NCBI RefSeq assembly: GCF_041360795.1 | Contig: NZ_JBFUPW010000001.1 | Location: 1,426,001 to 1,490,000 of the forward strand | DNA length: 64,000 nt | Source of the DNA: Arthrobacter_E sp041360795 | GTDB taxonomy: Bacteria; Actinomycetota; Actinomycetes; Actinomycetales; Micrococcaceae | Direction of reading: 5' to 3' | Part shown: in pieces, positions 34,367-43,978 of the stretch | Numbering within the stretch: the first letter of the stretch is position 1 | How the letters are laid out: every line of letters begins with the position of its first letter | The notes under the pieces: model-generated | Told to the model about the DNA's origin: nothing | What the model saw: the letters and a program-made list of their open reading frames with translations, nothing else | Database searches by the model: none | Made by a program: the position numbers and the translations under genes

Positions 34367-35133
34367 CGGCGATCGCGGCGGGCGTAGGTCTCGACCGCCT
34401 GATACAAGGTGGTGCGGTCCACGTCCGGCCACAGTTCCTCGAGGAAGACGAATTCGGCGTAGGCGGACTGCCAGGGCAGGAAGTTGGACAGGCGCTGCTC
34501 GCCGGAGGACCGCATGAAGAGGTCGACGTCGGGCAGGTCCGGCTGGTAGAGGTACCGCTGCACGGTCTTCTCCGTGATCTTGCCGGGCTTGAGCCGTCCG
34601 GCCGCGACCTCCTCCGCCATCCGGTTGAAGCCGTCCACCAGCTCCGCCCGGCCGCCGTAATTGATGCACATGGTCAGCACGCAGCGCGTGTTGGCACGGG
34701 TGAGCTTTTCGGCTTCCTCGAGCTCCCGGATCACGGATCCCCAGAGGCGGGGGCGGCGGCCCGACCAGCGCACCTGGACACCCCAGCGGTTGAGCTGGTC
34801 GCGCTGGCGGCGTAGTACATCCTTGTTAAATCCCATGAGGAAACGGACCTCCTCGGGGGAACGCTTCCAGTTCTCCGTGGAGAACGCGTAGACGGTCACG
34901 TACTTCACACCCAGCTCAATAGCGCCCGCGACGACGTCGAGCAGCGCCGGCTCCCCTGCCTTGTGGCCCTCGATCCGTGGCAGTCCCCGGAGGTTGGCCC
35001 AGCGTCCATTGCCATCCATGACGATCGCGACGTGTTCGGGCACGAGTTCCGCAGGAATCCTCGGCGGTGTGGCGCCGCTCGGGTGCGGATAGGGGAATTC
35101 GTAGCCCAGCTGGGCGGGGTCAGAGAAGGACAC
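34333..35133 (-). CDS. uppS: Isoprenyl transferase (polyprenyl diphosphate synthase, cis-type)
   Basis: A 266-residue cis-prenyltransferase that makes the long-chain polyprenyl diphosphate carrier for cell-wall synthesis. The catalytic Asp and diphosphate loop are in HVAIVMDGNGRWANLRGLPR, followed by GHKAGE, YAFSTENWKRSPEEV and the late DLFMRSSGEQRLSNFLPWQS. Length is normal for the actinobacterial form. It ends inside the 3' end of a converging hydrolase gene and starts 18 bases after recO. Confidence 0.94.
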   Translation of the reverse strand: MSFSDPAQLGYEFPYPHPSGATPPRIPAELVPEHVAIVMDGNGRWANLRGLPRIEGHKAGEPALLDVVAGAIELGVKYVTVYAFSTENWKRSPEEVRFLMGFNKDVLRRQRDQLNRWGVQVRWSGRRPRLWGSVIRELEEAEKLTRANTRCVLTMCINYGGRAELVDGFNRMAEEVAAGRLKPGKITEKTVQRYLYQPDLPDVDLFMRSSGEQRLSNFLPWQSAYAEFVFLEELWPDVDRTTLYQAVETYARRDRRYGAAVDSAAV

Positions 35134-35151
35134 GTGTGTTAATTCCTCAGT

Positions 35152-35907
35152 TCAGGATGAACGGTCGACATGCTGCAAGGCCTTCACCCTGCGTTCCAGG
35201 TGCCATTGTAGATAGGCGGACACGAGCCCTGCGGCTTCGGTCCTGGCGCGTTCCGGGGACTCCCCCGCCGTCTCCCAGTCACCGCTCAGCAGTGCCGCGA
35301 GCAAGGTGATGGTCTCGGGCGCGGGAGCCGGCGACCCGGGCGGCCGGCAATCCGCGCACACCATGCCTCCCAGAGCCGCGTTGAACGCGCTGTGCGGGCC
35401 CGGGGCGTCGCATCGGGCGCACGACGTGAAGCTCGGGGCCCAGCCGCCGGTGGACAGAGCCCGCAGGAGATACGAATCGAGGATGAGGCCGGGCGCGTGG
35501 GCGCCGCGACTGAGCGCCGCCAGGGCCCCCACCAGCAGAAGATACTGCGCGGTGCCCGAGTCGCCGTCGACGTCGGTCAGCTTCTCCGCCGTCTCCACCA
35601 TCGCGGCGGCGACGGTGTACCGCGAGTAGTCGGAGGCGATCGCATGCCCATAGGAGCCTTTGCTCTGAGCCTGGGTGACGACCTCGAGGCTCCGCCCCGG
35701 GACCAGCTGCAGGTCCGCCACCATAAAAGGCTCCAGCCGGGAGCCGAAACGGCTGCTCGTCCGCCGGACCCCTCGGGCCACGGCTCGGATCTGACCGTGG
35801 TGCTTGGTCAGCAGGGTCAGGATCCGGTCCGCCTCGCCCAGCTTATGGGTGCGCAGCACGACGGCGTCGTCGCGGTATGCGCGTGATGTGAAGCTCGCCT
35901 CTGCCAC
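35152..35907 (-). CDS. recO: DNA repair protein RecO
   Basis: A 251-residue RecO, which loads RecA onto single-stranded DNA with RecR. The N-terminal OB fold is YRDDAVVLRTHKLGEADRIL, and the helical part carries a zinc site with CARC and CADC near residues 163 and 184. It is 18 bases upstream of uppS, and the two form the usual recO-uppS pair of actinobacteria. The gene is separated from leuA by a terminator. Confidence 0.93.
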   Translation of the reverse strand: MAEASFTSRAYRDDAVVLRTHKLGEADRILTLLTKHHGQIRAVARGVRRTSSRFGSRLEPFMVADLQLVPGRSLEVVTQAQSKGSYGHAIASDYSRYTVAAAMVETAEKLTDVDGDSGTAQYLLLVGALAALSRGAHAPGLILDSYLLRALSTGGWAPSFTSCARCDAPGPHSAFNAALGGMVCADCRPPGSPAPAPETITLLAALLSGDWETAGESPERARTEAAGLVSAYLQWHLERRVKALQHVDRSS

Positions 35908-35938
35908 GGTTCCATTCTCCCACTTCCGGACGCCGAAA

Positions 35939-35979
35939 GGCCCCGGCGGCGCTCCGGGAGTCGGAGCGCCGCCGGGGCC
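35939..35979 (-). terminator. Terminator of leuA
   Basis: A 17-base-pair perfect stem (arms 35939-35955 and 35963-35979) with a 7-base loop, followed on the minus strand by ttt. It separates leuA from recO. Confidence 0.78.
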
Positions 35980-36045
35980 GGCGGAGATTCAGCCTGCGCT
36001 GTCCGGTTGACCAGGCGGCTCAATCAGGCAGACAATCGGCGGCCG

Positions 36046-37785
36046 TCAGATGGAACGGTCCCGGATGGCCCGGTTGACCGCGGAGATCACGGCCTTCAGG
36101 GAGGACGTGCTGGTGTTCGAGTCGATGCCCGTGCCCCACAGGACACGCTCCCCCACCGCGCACTCGACGTAGGCGGCCGCCAGGGCGTTGCCGCCCTCGC
36201 TCAGCGCGTGCTCGCTGTAGTCGAGCACTCGGACGTCGACGCCGTCCTTGCTCAGGATGTCCAGCAGCGCGGCGATGGGGCCATTGCCATGCCCTGTGCG
36301 ATCCACGATCTGGCCGTCGACGCGCATCGCCGCGTGGAGGGTCACGGCGCCATCCTCATCGGATTCGGTCCGGGTGGCGCCGAGGGCGTAGCGGCCCCAC
36401 TGCTGTGCGGCATCCTTCGCGGGCAGGTACTCGTCCTGGAACGCCTTCCAGAGTTCGTCCGCGCTGACCTCGCCTCCGACGGTGTCCGTACGGCGCTGGA
36501 TGACGCCGGAGAACTCGATCTGGGCACGGCGAGGCAGGTCCAGGTGATGCTCGGACTTCAGCAGGTACGCGACGCCGCCCTTGCCGGACTGCGAGTTCAC
36601 GCGGATGACCGCCTCATAGCTCCGGCCGACGTCCTTGGGGTCGATCGGCAGGTACGGGACCTGCCAGGTGAACTCGTCGACCTCGACTCCGGCGGCCTGG
36701 GCGTCCTGCTCCAGCGCCTCCAGGCCCTTCTTGATCGCGTCCTGGTGGGAACCGGAGAACGCGGTGAAGACCAGATCGCCGCCGTACGGGGAGCGCTCGG
36801 GAACGGGCAGCTGGTTGCAGTACTCCACGGTGCGCCGGATCTCGTCGATGTTCGAGAAATCGATCATCGGGTCCACGCCCTGGACGAACATGTTCAGGCC
36901 CAGCGTCACCAGGTCGACGTTGCCGGTGCGTTCACCGTTGCCGAACAGGCAGCCCTCGATACGGTCGGCGCCCGCCAGGTAACCCAGCTCCGCGGCCGCG
37001 ACGCCGGTGCCCCGGTCGTTGTGCGGGTGCAGAGAGAGGATGATGCCTTCCCGCGGGTGCAGGTTCCGGTGCATCCACTCGATCGAGTCGGCGTAGACGT
37101 TCGGGGTGGCCATCTCCACCGTGGCGGGCAGGTTGATGATCACCTGGCGGTCGGCCGACGCCTCGAAGATATCCGCGACGGCGTTGCAGACCCGCACGGC
37201 GTATTCGAGCTCCGTGCCTGTGAAGGACTCCGGCGAGTACTCGTACGTGACGTTGGTGTCCGTCAGCGTCTCCTCGTACTTCTTGCACAGCCGGGCGCCC
37301 TGCAGGGCGATGTCCAGGATGCCGTCCTCGTCCTGCTTGAAGACGACGCGGCGCTGCAGTGTGGAGGTGGAGTTGTAGAGGTGGACGATGACGTTCTTCG
37401 CGCCGGTGATCGCCTCGTAGGTGCGTTCGATCAGGTGCTCACGTGCCTGGGTCAGGACCTGGATGGTCACGTCGTCCGGGATGTGGTTGCCCTCGATCAG
37501 CTGACGGACGAAGTCGAAGTCCGTCTGGGACGCGGAGGGGAAGCCGACTTCGATCTCCTTGTAGCCCATGCCGACCAGCAGATTGAACATCTTCATCTTG
37601 CGGGCCGGGCTCATGGGGTCGATGAGCGCCTGATTCCCATCGCGCAGATCGACCGCGCACCAGCGGGGCGCCGTGGTGATCCGCTTGTCCGGCCAGGTCC
37701 TGTCCGGCAGATCGACGGTGATCTGCTCGTGGAACGGGATGTAACGGTGGACGGGCATGCCCGAGGGCTGCTGTGCATTTCGCAT
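36046..37785 (-). CDS. leuA: 2-isopropylmalate synthase
   Basis: A 579-residue enzyme that makes the first committed step of leucine synthesis, joining acetyl-CoA to 2-oxoisovalerate. Length and the opening PVHRYIPFHEQI..LPDRTWPDK mark the actinobacterial/fungal long form. The TIM barrel has WCAVDLRDGNQALIDPMSP (metal ligand Asp), HLYNSTSTLQRR and the metal His pair in LSLHPHNDRG. The C-terminal LeuA regulatory domain (after about 440) binds leucine for feedback inhibition. The ATG at 37785 has only a weak site (aaaagg at -18 to -13). A leader peptide with four consecutive Leu codons lies upstream at 37880-37924. Confidence 0.95.
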   Translation of the reverse strand: MRNAQQPSGMPVHRYIPFHEQITVDLPDRTWPDKRITTAPRWCAVDLRDGNQALIDPMSPARKMKMFNLLVGMGYKEIEVGFPSASQTDFDFVRQLIEGNHIPDDVTIQVLTQAREHLIERTYEAITGAKNVIVHLYNSTSTLQRRVVFKQDEDGILDIALQGARLCKKYEETLTDTNVTYEYSPESFTGTELEYAVRVCNAVADIFEASADRQVIINLPATVEMATPNVYADSIEWMHRNLHPREGIILSLHPHNDRGTGVAAAELGYLAGADRIEGCLFGNGERTGNVDLVTLGLNMFVQGVDPMIDFSNIDEIRRTVEYCNQLPVPERSPYGGDLVFTAFSGSHQDAIKKGLEALEQDAQAAGVEVDEFTWQVPYLPIDPKDVGRSYEAVIRVNSQSGKGGVAYLLKSEHHLDLPRRAQIEFSGVIQRRTDTVGGEVSADELWKAFQDEYLPAKDAAQQWGRYALGATRTESDEDGAVTLHAAMRVDGQIVDRTGHGNGPIAALLDILSKDGVDVRVLDYSEHALSEGGNALAAAYVECAVGERVLWGTGIDSNTSTSSLKAVISAVNRAIRDRSI

Positions 37786-37879
37786 GTGATTTCAGTGCCT
37801 TTTACTCGTGAGGGCTGTCAAGATCGCCGGGCGCAACAGACTCCGCGACGAGGGAGCCCAGCTTCACAACGGTAAAGAA

Positions 37880-37924
37880 TCAGGCCTCGCCACGGCAGCT
37901 AAGAAGAAGCAACCCTGCATGCAC
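37880..37924 (-). promoter_or_regulatory. leuA leader peptide (leucine attenuation)
   Basis: A 14-codon frame on the minus strand reads MHAGLLLLSCRGEA with a TGA stop. Four consecutive leucine codons (TTG CTT CTT CTT at 37912-37901) are notable because CTT and TTG are rare in this GC-rich genome. A TAACCT -10 box (37936-37931) ends 6 bases before the GTG start, so the leader would be translated from a leaderless mRNA. Leucine starvation should stall the ribosome here. Downstream of it two mutually exclusive stems can be drawn (CTCGT with ACGAG, or GGGCT with AGCCC), but no clear U-run terminator is seen. Confidence 0.75.
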
Positions 37925-38026
37925 GTTGTCAGGTTAGCACGTGCTTAGGATGAGGGTGTCCCGCATCACCACGATGTCCACCATGTGGCCCGACCAGGGG
38001 CCATCCTGCAGAGGAGAGATTCCCCT

Positions 38027-39979
38027 TTGAATCCATCCGGTATTGAACTCGGCCACGTCGACCCCGGGACGCGAGCCCAGGATGACTTCTACCGCCATGT
38101 CAACGGCGCCTGGCTGTCCTCCACCACGATCCGCGACGACCGCTCACTCGAAGGCACGTTCACCGCGCTCCGCGACGCCTCGGAAGAGGCGGTGCGCACT
38201 CTGATCGAAGACGCGGCCGAACGCGGGCAGGCCGAAGGCGGGATCGCCGCGCAGATCGGCGGGCTCTACGCCAGCTTCATGGATGAGGAACGTGTCGAAG
38301 CGCTCGGTCTGGACCCGATCCGCGAACGCCTCGCATCGTTGGCTGGGCTCGACAGCCCCGAAGCGGTGGTCCGCCGCGTGGGTGAGCTCTTCCGCGCCGA
38401 CGTCCCCGGCCTCTTCTACCTCTACCCCTCCCCCGACGCCGGCGATCCCACCCGCGTCCTGCTGTATCTCGGACAGTCCGGCCTCGGCCTGCCGGACGAG
38501 AGCTACTACCGCGAGGAGCAGTTCGCGGAAACCGTGGCCAAGTACCAGGAGCACCTCGGCCGGATCCTTGCGCTGGCCGAGTGGGAGGATCCCGAGCGCG
38601 CCGCGGAGCGCATCATGGCCCTCGAACGCCGGATCGCCGCGACGCACTGGGACAAGGTCACCCTCCGCGATCCGCAGAAGACCTACAACCTCCGCACCGC
38701 GGCGGAGTTCGCCGAGGTCTTCCCCTTGGCGCGCCCCTGGTTCGAAGCGGCCGGGATCGATGAGACCGTCTACGGCGAGGTGGTCCTCAGCACGCCGGAG
38801 TACTTCCCCGCCCTGCTGGAACTGCTGTCCAACGAACCCGTGCAGAGCTGGAGGGACTGGCTCGCGGCCAGAATCGTCGGCTCCGCGGCACCGTACCTCT
38901 CGTCCGCGTTCGTCCAGGAGAACTTCTCGTTCTACGGCACCGTGCTCAGCGGCACCCCCGAACTGAAGGAGCGCTGGAAGCGCGGCGTCGCCGTCGTCGA
39001 GGATGCGCTCGGCGAAGCGATCGGCGAGCTGTACGTCCGCAAGCACTTCCCGGAGAGCCACAAGGCCCGGATGGAAGAGCTGGTCACGAACCTCGTCGAG
39101 GCGTACCGCAGCAGCATCACCGGGCTCGACTGGATGGGCGAGGAGACGAAGATCCGCGCCCTGGCGAAGCTCGACTCCTTCCGGACCAAGATCGGCTACC
39201 CCGCCAAGTGGACCGACTACTCGTCCGTGGTCATCGACCCCACCGACCTGCTGGGCAATGTGGAGCGTGCCCACAGCGCCGACGTCGACCGCCACCTGGA
39301 CGAGGTGGGCAAGGAGGTCGACCACGAGAAGTGGCTCATGACGCCTCAGACGGTCAACGCGTACTACCACCCGGTCCTCAACGAGATCGTCTTCCCGGCC
39401 GCTATCCTGCAGCCGCCGTTCTTCCAGGCGGATGCCGATGACGCGGTCAACTACGGTGCGATCGGGGCGGTCATCGGCCACGAAATCGGGCACGGTTTCG
39501 ACGACAAGGGCTCGCAGTACGACGGCGACGGCACGCTCCGCAACTGGTGGACCGACGCCGACCGTGAAGCGTTCGAGGGCCGCACCCGGCGCCTCGTCGA
39601 TCAGTTCAACGCCCTGGAACCGGCGGAGGCTCCGGGCCATCATGTGAACGGCGAGCTCACCCTCGGCGAGAACATCGGCGACCTCGGTGGACTGGGCATC
39701 GCGTACAAGGCCTACCTGGCCACGCTCGGCGGCGAGGAGGCCCCGGTCCTGGACGGCCTCACGGGAGCGCAGCGGTTCTTCTTCGCCTGGGCCACCAGCT
39801 GGCGCCAGGTGATCCGCAGCGAGGAAGCGATCCGCCGCGTCACGATCGACCCGCACTCCCCCAATGAATTCCGCGCCAACGCGACCGTGCGGAACCTGGA
39901 CGCCTTCCACGAGGCGTTCGACGTCCAGGAGGGCGATGCCATGTGGCTCCCCGAGGAGGAACGCGTCCGCATCTGGTGA
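38027..39979 (+). CDS. M13 family (neprilysin-type) metallopeptidase
   Basis: A 650-residue zinc endopeptidase. The zinc site is VIGHEIGHGFDDKGSQYDGDG near residue 484, with the third ligand in GENIGDLGGLGIAYKAY and the C-terminal substrate-binding RVTIDPHSPNEFR. The N-terminus has the typical DDFYRHVNGAWL. There is no signal peptide or membrane segment, so unlike eukaryotic neprilysin it is cytoplasmic. I prefer the TTG at 38027, which has gaggagag 8 bases upstream; the GTG at 37985 would add 14 residues without a site. Confidence 0.9.
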   Translation: MNPSGIELGHVDPGTRAQDDFYRHVNGAWLSSTTIRDDRSLEGTFTALRDASEEAVRTLIEDAAERGQAEGGIAAQIGGLYASFMDEERVEALGLDPIRERLASLAGLDSPEAVVRRVGELFRADVPGLFYLYPSPDAGDPTRVLLYLGQSGLGLPDESYYREEQFAETVAKYQEHLGRILALAEWEDPERAAERIMALERRIAATHWDKVTLRDPQKTYNLRTAAEFAEVFPLARPWFEAAGIDETVYGEVVLSTPEYFPALLELLSNEPVQSWRDWLAARIVGSAAPYLSSAFVQENFSFYGTVLSGTPELKERWKRGVAVVEDALGEAIGELYVRKHFPESHKARMEELVTNLVEAYRSSITGLDWMGEETKIRALAKLDSFRTKIGYPAKWTDYSSVVIDPTDLLGNVERAHSADVDRHLDEVGKEVDHEKWLMTPQTVNAYYHPVLNEIVFPAAILQPPFFQADADDAVNYGAIGAVIGHEIGHGFDDKGSQYDGDGTLRNWWTDADREAFEGRTRRLVDQFNALEPAEAPGHHVNGELTLGENIGDLGGLGIAYKAYLATLGGEEAPVLDGLTGAQRFFFAWATSWRQVIRSEEAIRRVTIDPHSPNEFRANATVRNLDAFHEAFDVQEGDAMWLPEEERVRIW

Positions 39980-39991
39980 CAGCTTCCAGTT

Positions 39992-40040
39992 AAACGGCGA
40001 GGGCTGTGAAGAGGATTCCTCTTCACGGCCCTCGCCGTTT
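39992..40040. terminator. Terminator between M13 peptidase and LCP genes
   Basis: A stem of 22 base pairs with one mismatch (arms 39992-40014 and 40018-40040) and a very short loop, ending in ttt on the plus strand, between converging genes. Confidence 0.8.
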
Positions 40041-40059
40041 CCCGTGGTGCCGGCGCCCG

Positions 40060-41619
40060 TCAGCCGGTGAAAGCGCTCTGGCAGGTCTGGTCCGCGGCCG
40101 TCTGGCCGACGATGTCCTTGGGCAGCTGGACCGTCTGGTAGGCGGTGCCGGAGGCGAAGTCCGTGCCCACGGCCACCTGGACGCCCAGGATGTCCGCGCT
40201 GGGCTTCAGCTGCGCCTGCGGGATGCCGAGGGCCGTGGCCACCTTGACGGCCGCGCCGCGGTAAGCGGACGAGTAGTACACGACCGTCTTGGCGCTCGTC
40301 TCCGCCGGGACCGCCGCCTGGACCAGGAATCCCTTGGCCAGGAGGAAGGTGTTGAGCTCCTGGCTCCGGCCCTCGACCCCGGTGGCGTTCGCCACGGTCA
40401 CCGGCGCGGTGGACTGATCGACACCCGGAACGGGGTTCGTGGTGGCGGAGGGGGTGGAGGACGGCGTCGACGACGGCGTCGCGCTGGGCTTGGGCTTCGG
40501 CTTGGCCGCGTTGGGGTTGGTGAGGTCGACGCCCTCACGCATCGCCTTGAACAGCTGGCCCGCGTCCGGCTCCTTCGGCTGGACCCACGCCGTCGGGTTC
40601 ACGACCGACGGCTCCCACGGCACCGTCACGAAGGCGACCTTGGCGAGATCCACCTTCTGCAGTCGCTGGGCGATGGTGATCAGGGTCTGCGGATTGGCGA
40701 GACCCTCATCCACCGTGAGGTTCTTGGTGACCGTGTCCGCGATGCCCAGGAGCTTCGGGAGATTGGTGAGCGTGCCGTCACTCCGCACCTTCCGGGCCAG
40801 GGAGGCCAGGAACTGCTGCTGCGACTTGATGCGCGAGATGTCACTGCCATCGCCCACACCGTGGCGGTTGCGCAGGAAGGCCAGGGCCTGATCACCCTGA
40901 ACGAGCGACTTGCCGGCGGGGAGCTTGAGCCGGGAATCGGGATCGTCGATCGGCGCGTTGACGCAGACCTCCACGCCACCCACCTCGTTGGACAGCTCCT
41001 TGACGGCATTGAAGTCCGCCATCATGAAGTGGTCGATCTCCAGGCCGGTCAGCTTGTTGATCGTGTCCACGGTGCAGCCGGGGCCCGCTTCGGACATCGC
41101 GCCGTTGATCTGCGAGTCCGGCCGGGGCGCCTTCACTTGTTTGGTCTTGGGGTCGGTGCACTGCGGGATGGAGACCACCAGGTCGCGCGGGAAGGACACC
41201 ATGCTGACGCGCTGGTTGTCCGCGGAGATGTCGAGCAGCATCAGCACGTCCGAATTGCCGTAACCCGACGACTGGTCCGACGTGCCGTACGCCTTGTTCT
41301 TGCCGTCGCGGGTGTCCGTGCCCATGATCAGGATCTGCAGGCGGTCGGTCGCGTCGTTGAGAGTCCCCTTGTCCCTGCCGGACGCCGTCAGGGGTGCGGT
41401 GTTCAGATTGCCCTGCAGACGGAAGTACCAGTACCCGGCGAACCCGAGGACCGCGATGAGGGCGACGCTGACGACCCACGCCGTGACCTTCACCCAGAGC
41501 GGAGCTCCGGACGGCCGAGTCAGGTGGCGGGCTTCGTGCACCTTGGCATCAGATGCGTGAGCACGCGCTTTGCGGAGCGTGTCATCCGCCCGTCGTGCGG
41601 CATGGGGTGGCTTGGTCAC
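40060..41619 (-). CDS. LytR-CpsA-Psr family cell-wall glycopolymer ligase
   Basis: A 519-residue LCP protein, which attaches glycopolymers to peptidoglycan using polyprenyl-linked donors. A cytoplasmic N-terminus with a membrane segment (about 45-66) precedes the LCP domain, with ILIMGTDTRDG, NSDVLMLLDIS, VSFPRDLVVSIP and FLRNRHGVGDGSDISR (arginine and aspartate residues for the diphosphate). A proline/serine/threonine linker with the repeat TPSS leads to a C-terminal LytR_C domain (VTVANATGVEGRSQEL). It is a single gene with terminators on both sides. Confidence 0.92.
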   Translation of the reverse strand: MTKPPHAARRADDTLRKARAHASDAKVHEARHLTRPSGAPLWVKVTAWVVSVALIAVLGFAGYWYFRLQGNLNTAPLTASGRDKGTLNDATDRLQILIMGTDTRDGKNKAYGTSDQSSGYGNSDVLMLLDISADNQRVSMVSFPRDLVVSIPQCTDPKTKQVKAPRPDSQINGAMSEAGPGCTVDTINKLTGLEIDHFMMADFNAVKELSNEVGGVEVCVNAPIDDPDSRLKLPAGKSLVQGDQALAFLRNRHGVGDGSDISRIKSQQQFLASLARKVRSDGTLTNLPKLLGIADTVTKNLTVDEGLANPQTLITIAQRLQKVDLAKVAFVTVPWEPSVVNPTAWVQPKEPDAGQLFKAMREGVDLTNPNAAKPKPKPSATPSSTPSSTPSATTNPVPGVDQSTAPVTVANATGVEGRSQELNTFLLAKGFLVQAAVPAETSAKTVVYYSSAYRGAAVKVATALGIPQAQLKPSADILGVQVAVGTDFASGTAYQTVQLPKDIVGQTAADQTCQSAFTG

Positions 41620-41705
41620 TCAAGGGGCCTTTCGAAACAAACAGAACCGTCCCATCGTAGAGCCGATTCCTGCATTTGAGCTGACAGATCTCCGAAGAGT
41701 CCTGC

Positions 41706-42668
41706 TCAGAAGCCCATCCGGCCCAGCTGCTTGGGATCCCGCTGCCAGTCTTTGGCCACCTTCACGTGCAGATCGAGGTACACCTTGGTGCCGAGGAGCG
41801 CCTCGATGCCCTTGCGGGCGCGCGTGCCGACCTCTTTGAGCCTGCTGCCCGCGCGACCGATGATGATCGCCTTCTGCGAGGGCCGCTCCACGAACAGGTT
41901 GACCCGCACATCCAGGAGAGGGTTGTCCTCCGAACGACCTTCCCGAGGGACGATCTCCTCGACCACCACGGCCAGGGAGTGCGGCAGTTCGTCCCGCACG
42001 CCTTCCAAGGCGGCCTCGCGGATCAGCTCGGCCACCATGACGGCTTCCGGCTCATCGGTCAGCTCTCCGTCCGGGTAGAGCGGCGGCGACTTCGGCAGGT
42101 GGGAGATCAGCACGTCCTCCAAGGTGGTCACCTGGAAACCGTCCTGAGCCGAAACCGGGACGATGTCCCGGAAGCCGTCGCCGCCGAGGATCTCCTGGCC
42201 CAGGGCGTGGACGGACAGCAGCTGCTTTCCGAGGTCCTCCTTGCTCACCAGATCGGCCTTCGTGACGACCGCGATGATGGGCTTCCGCCCGAGGAGCGCC
42301 AGTTGCTGTGCGATGAAGCGGTCGCCGGGGCCTACAGCCTCATTGGCCGGGAGGCAGAATCCGATGGCGTCCACTTCGGACAGCGTGGCCGCCACGAGAT
42401 CGTTCAGCCGCTGACCCAGCAGCGTGCGAGGCCGGTGCAGGCCCGGCGTGTCGACGAGAACCAGCTGGGCGTCGGGACGGTGCAGAATGCCACGGATCGT
42501 GTGGCGAGTGGTCTGCGGCTTGTTGGAGGTGATGGCGACCTTCTGCCCCACCAGGGCGTTGGTCAGTGTCGACTTTCCCGCGTTCGGACGTCCCACCAGG
42601 ATGGCGAAACCTGCCCGGTAGTCTTTGTTCTCCGGTGTGGGCATCAGCCCGTCGTTGCGTCCCGACAT
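41706..42668 (-). CDS. era: GTPase Era
   Basis: A 320-residue GTPase that assists 16S rRNA maturation and 30S assembly. The G domain has GRPNAGKSTLTNALVG (P-loop, about 26), the switch region NKPQTTRHTIRG, DTPGLHRPR and VTKADL. The C-terminal KH domain has IIGRAGSRLKEVGTRARKGIE. The ATG overlaps the upstream gene stop by one base (TGATG), so it is the last gene of phoH-ybeY-CNNM-era. Confidence 0.95.
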   Translation of the reverse strand: MSGRNDGLMPTPENKDYRAGFAILVGRPNAGKSTLTNALVGQKVAITSNKPQTTRHTIRGILHRPDAQLVLVDTPGLHRPRTLLGQRLNDLVAATLSEVDAIGFCLPANEAVGPGDRFIAQQLALLGRKPIIAVVTKADLVSKEDLGKQLLSVHALGQEILGGDGFRDIVPVSAQDGFQVTTLEDVLISHLPKSPPLYPDGELTDEPEAVMVAELIREAALEGVRDELPHSLAVVVEEIVPREGRSEDNPLLDVRVNLFVERPSQKAIIIGRAGSRLKEVGTRARKGIEALLGTKVYLDLHVKVAKDWQRDPKQLGRMGF

Positions 42669-43978
42669 CAGTCCTCTTCCTCCCGGGACTCTGCGGTCCC
42701 ACGTTCAGTTTCGTTCGACTCCTGGGCCAGAACGTGGTGCACACGATTCCTCCGGCCCTCAATGCTCAGCGCTTCCAGCCGCAGCCCATGGGTGAAGGCG
42801 ACGCTGCCCAGGATGGGGACCCTGCCCAGCGCCTTGGCGAGGAGGCCGCCGACGGAGTCCACGTCGTCGTCCTCGATCTCCCGGTCGAAAAGCTCACCCA
42901 GGTGGTCGATCGGCATGCGGGCGTTCACCCGGAATGTGCCAGGCGCCAGTTCGACGAATTCCGCGGCCTCGGAATCGTATTCGTCCACGATTTCGCCCAC
43001 GATCTCCTCGATGAGATCCTCCAGGGTCACCAGGCCCGCCGTGCCGCCGTACTCGTCGATCACGATCGCCATGTGGACCTGCTCGGTCTGGAGTTCTTTG
43101 AGAAGCTCCGCCACCGGCTTCGACTCCGGCACGAACCGGACGGGCCGCATGAGAGCGATCAAGGAGATCGAGGAATCCGGGCCGCGGCCGAACAGCGCTG
43201 CCGCCACGTCCTTCAGGTAGAGGATGCCCAGCACGTCGTCCGCGCTCTCCCCCACGACGGGGACACGGGAGTTGCCGCTGCGGAGGAAGAGGCTCATCGC
43301 CTGTTCCAGCGTCTGTTCGCTGCCGATGTGGACGATGTCGGTCCGTGGCACCATGACGGCGCGGACGAACGTGTCCTCCAGGTCGAAGACGCTCTGGATC
43401 AGCTCGGCTTCGCCCTCTTCGATGAGCTCCGAATCACTCGAGCGCTCGAAAAGCTCCCGCACCTCGGCGCTGGTCAGCGATCCGAGTTCGTCATGCGTGT
43501 CCACGTCCGCGCCATGCGAGGACGGCAGCACGGCCGTGCCGAAACGCTGAAGCCATTCCGGGATCGGGCCCAGGACCAGGCGCAGGGCATGGACCAGGGA
43601 CGCCGTGTACTGCACGGTCGCGGCCGGGTGGAGCCGCCCGAGACGGCGCGGTGACACGCCCACGAGCACGAAGCCGACCAGGGCCATGATGACCGTGGCG
43701 ATGAGGCCGGCGAGCCACACGTTCTCGATGAGTCCTGACACCGCGAGCGTCAGGGCGACCGCGCCGGCCATCTCGAACCAGATCCGCCAGAAACGCAGAG
43801 ACCTCAGATGCGCCTGCGCGTCGTCGAGCACCCGGTTGGCCGCGTGCCCGGGACGGGATTCGGCCAGATCGTCGAGGGCATGACGGGGCAGGAAGGCGAG
43901 GGCCGATTCGGCCGCCGAAAGGATGGCGCCGATGACCAGGAAGACGACCGTCAGGACCAGCAGTACCGCCAGGGTCAT
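42668..43978 (-). CDS. CNNM/HlyC-CorC family transporter-like protein
   Basis: A 436-residue protein of the hemolysin C/CorC family. An N-terminal CNNM domain with about four membrane segments (up to about 120) precedes two CBS domains (VMVPRTDIVHI and DEYGGTAGLVTLEDLIEEIVG) and a C-terminal transporter-associated FAD-like domain (TFRVNARMPIDHLGELF). Relatives help magnesium or cobalt efflux, and CBS domains bind adenine nucleotides. It overlaps ybeY by four bases and era by one base. Confidence 0.9.
   Translation of the reverse strand: MTLAVLLVLTVVFLVIGAILSAAESALAFLPRHALDDLAESRPGHAANRVLDDAQAHLRSLRFWRIWFEMAGAVALTLAVSGLIENVWLAGLIATVIMALVGFVLVGVSPRRLGRLHPAATVQYTASLVHALRLVLGPIPEWLQRFGTAVLPSSHGADVDTHDELGSLTSAEVRELFERSSDSELIEEGEAELIQSVFDLEDTFVRAVMVPRTDIVHIGSEQTLEQAMSLFLRSGNSRVPVVGESADDVLGILYLKDVAAALFGRGPDSSISLIALMRPVRFVPESKPVAELLKELQTEQVHMAIVIDEYGGTAGLVTLEDLIEEIVGEIVDEYDSEAAEFVELAPGTFRVNARMPIDHLGELFDREIEDDDVDSVGGLLAKALGRVPILGSVAFTHGLRLEALSIEGRRNRVHHVLAQESNETERGTAESREEED

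Noticed and set aside
37786..37879. Intrinsic terminator between the leuA leader peptide and leuA
   Set aside because: Stems can be drawn but none is followed by a U-run; I therefore do not annotate a terminator there.
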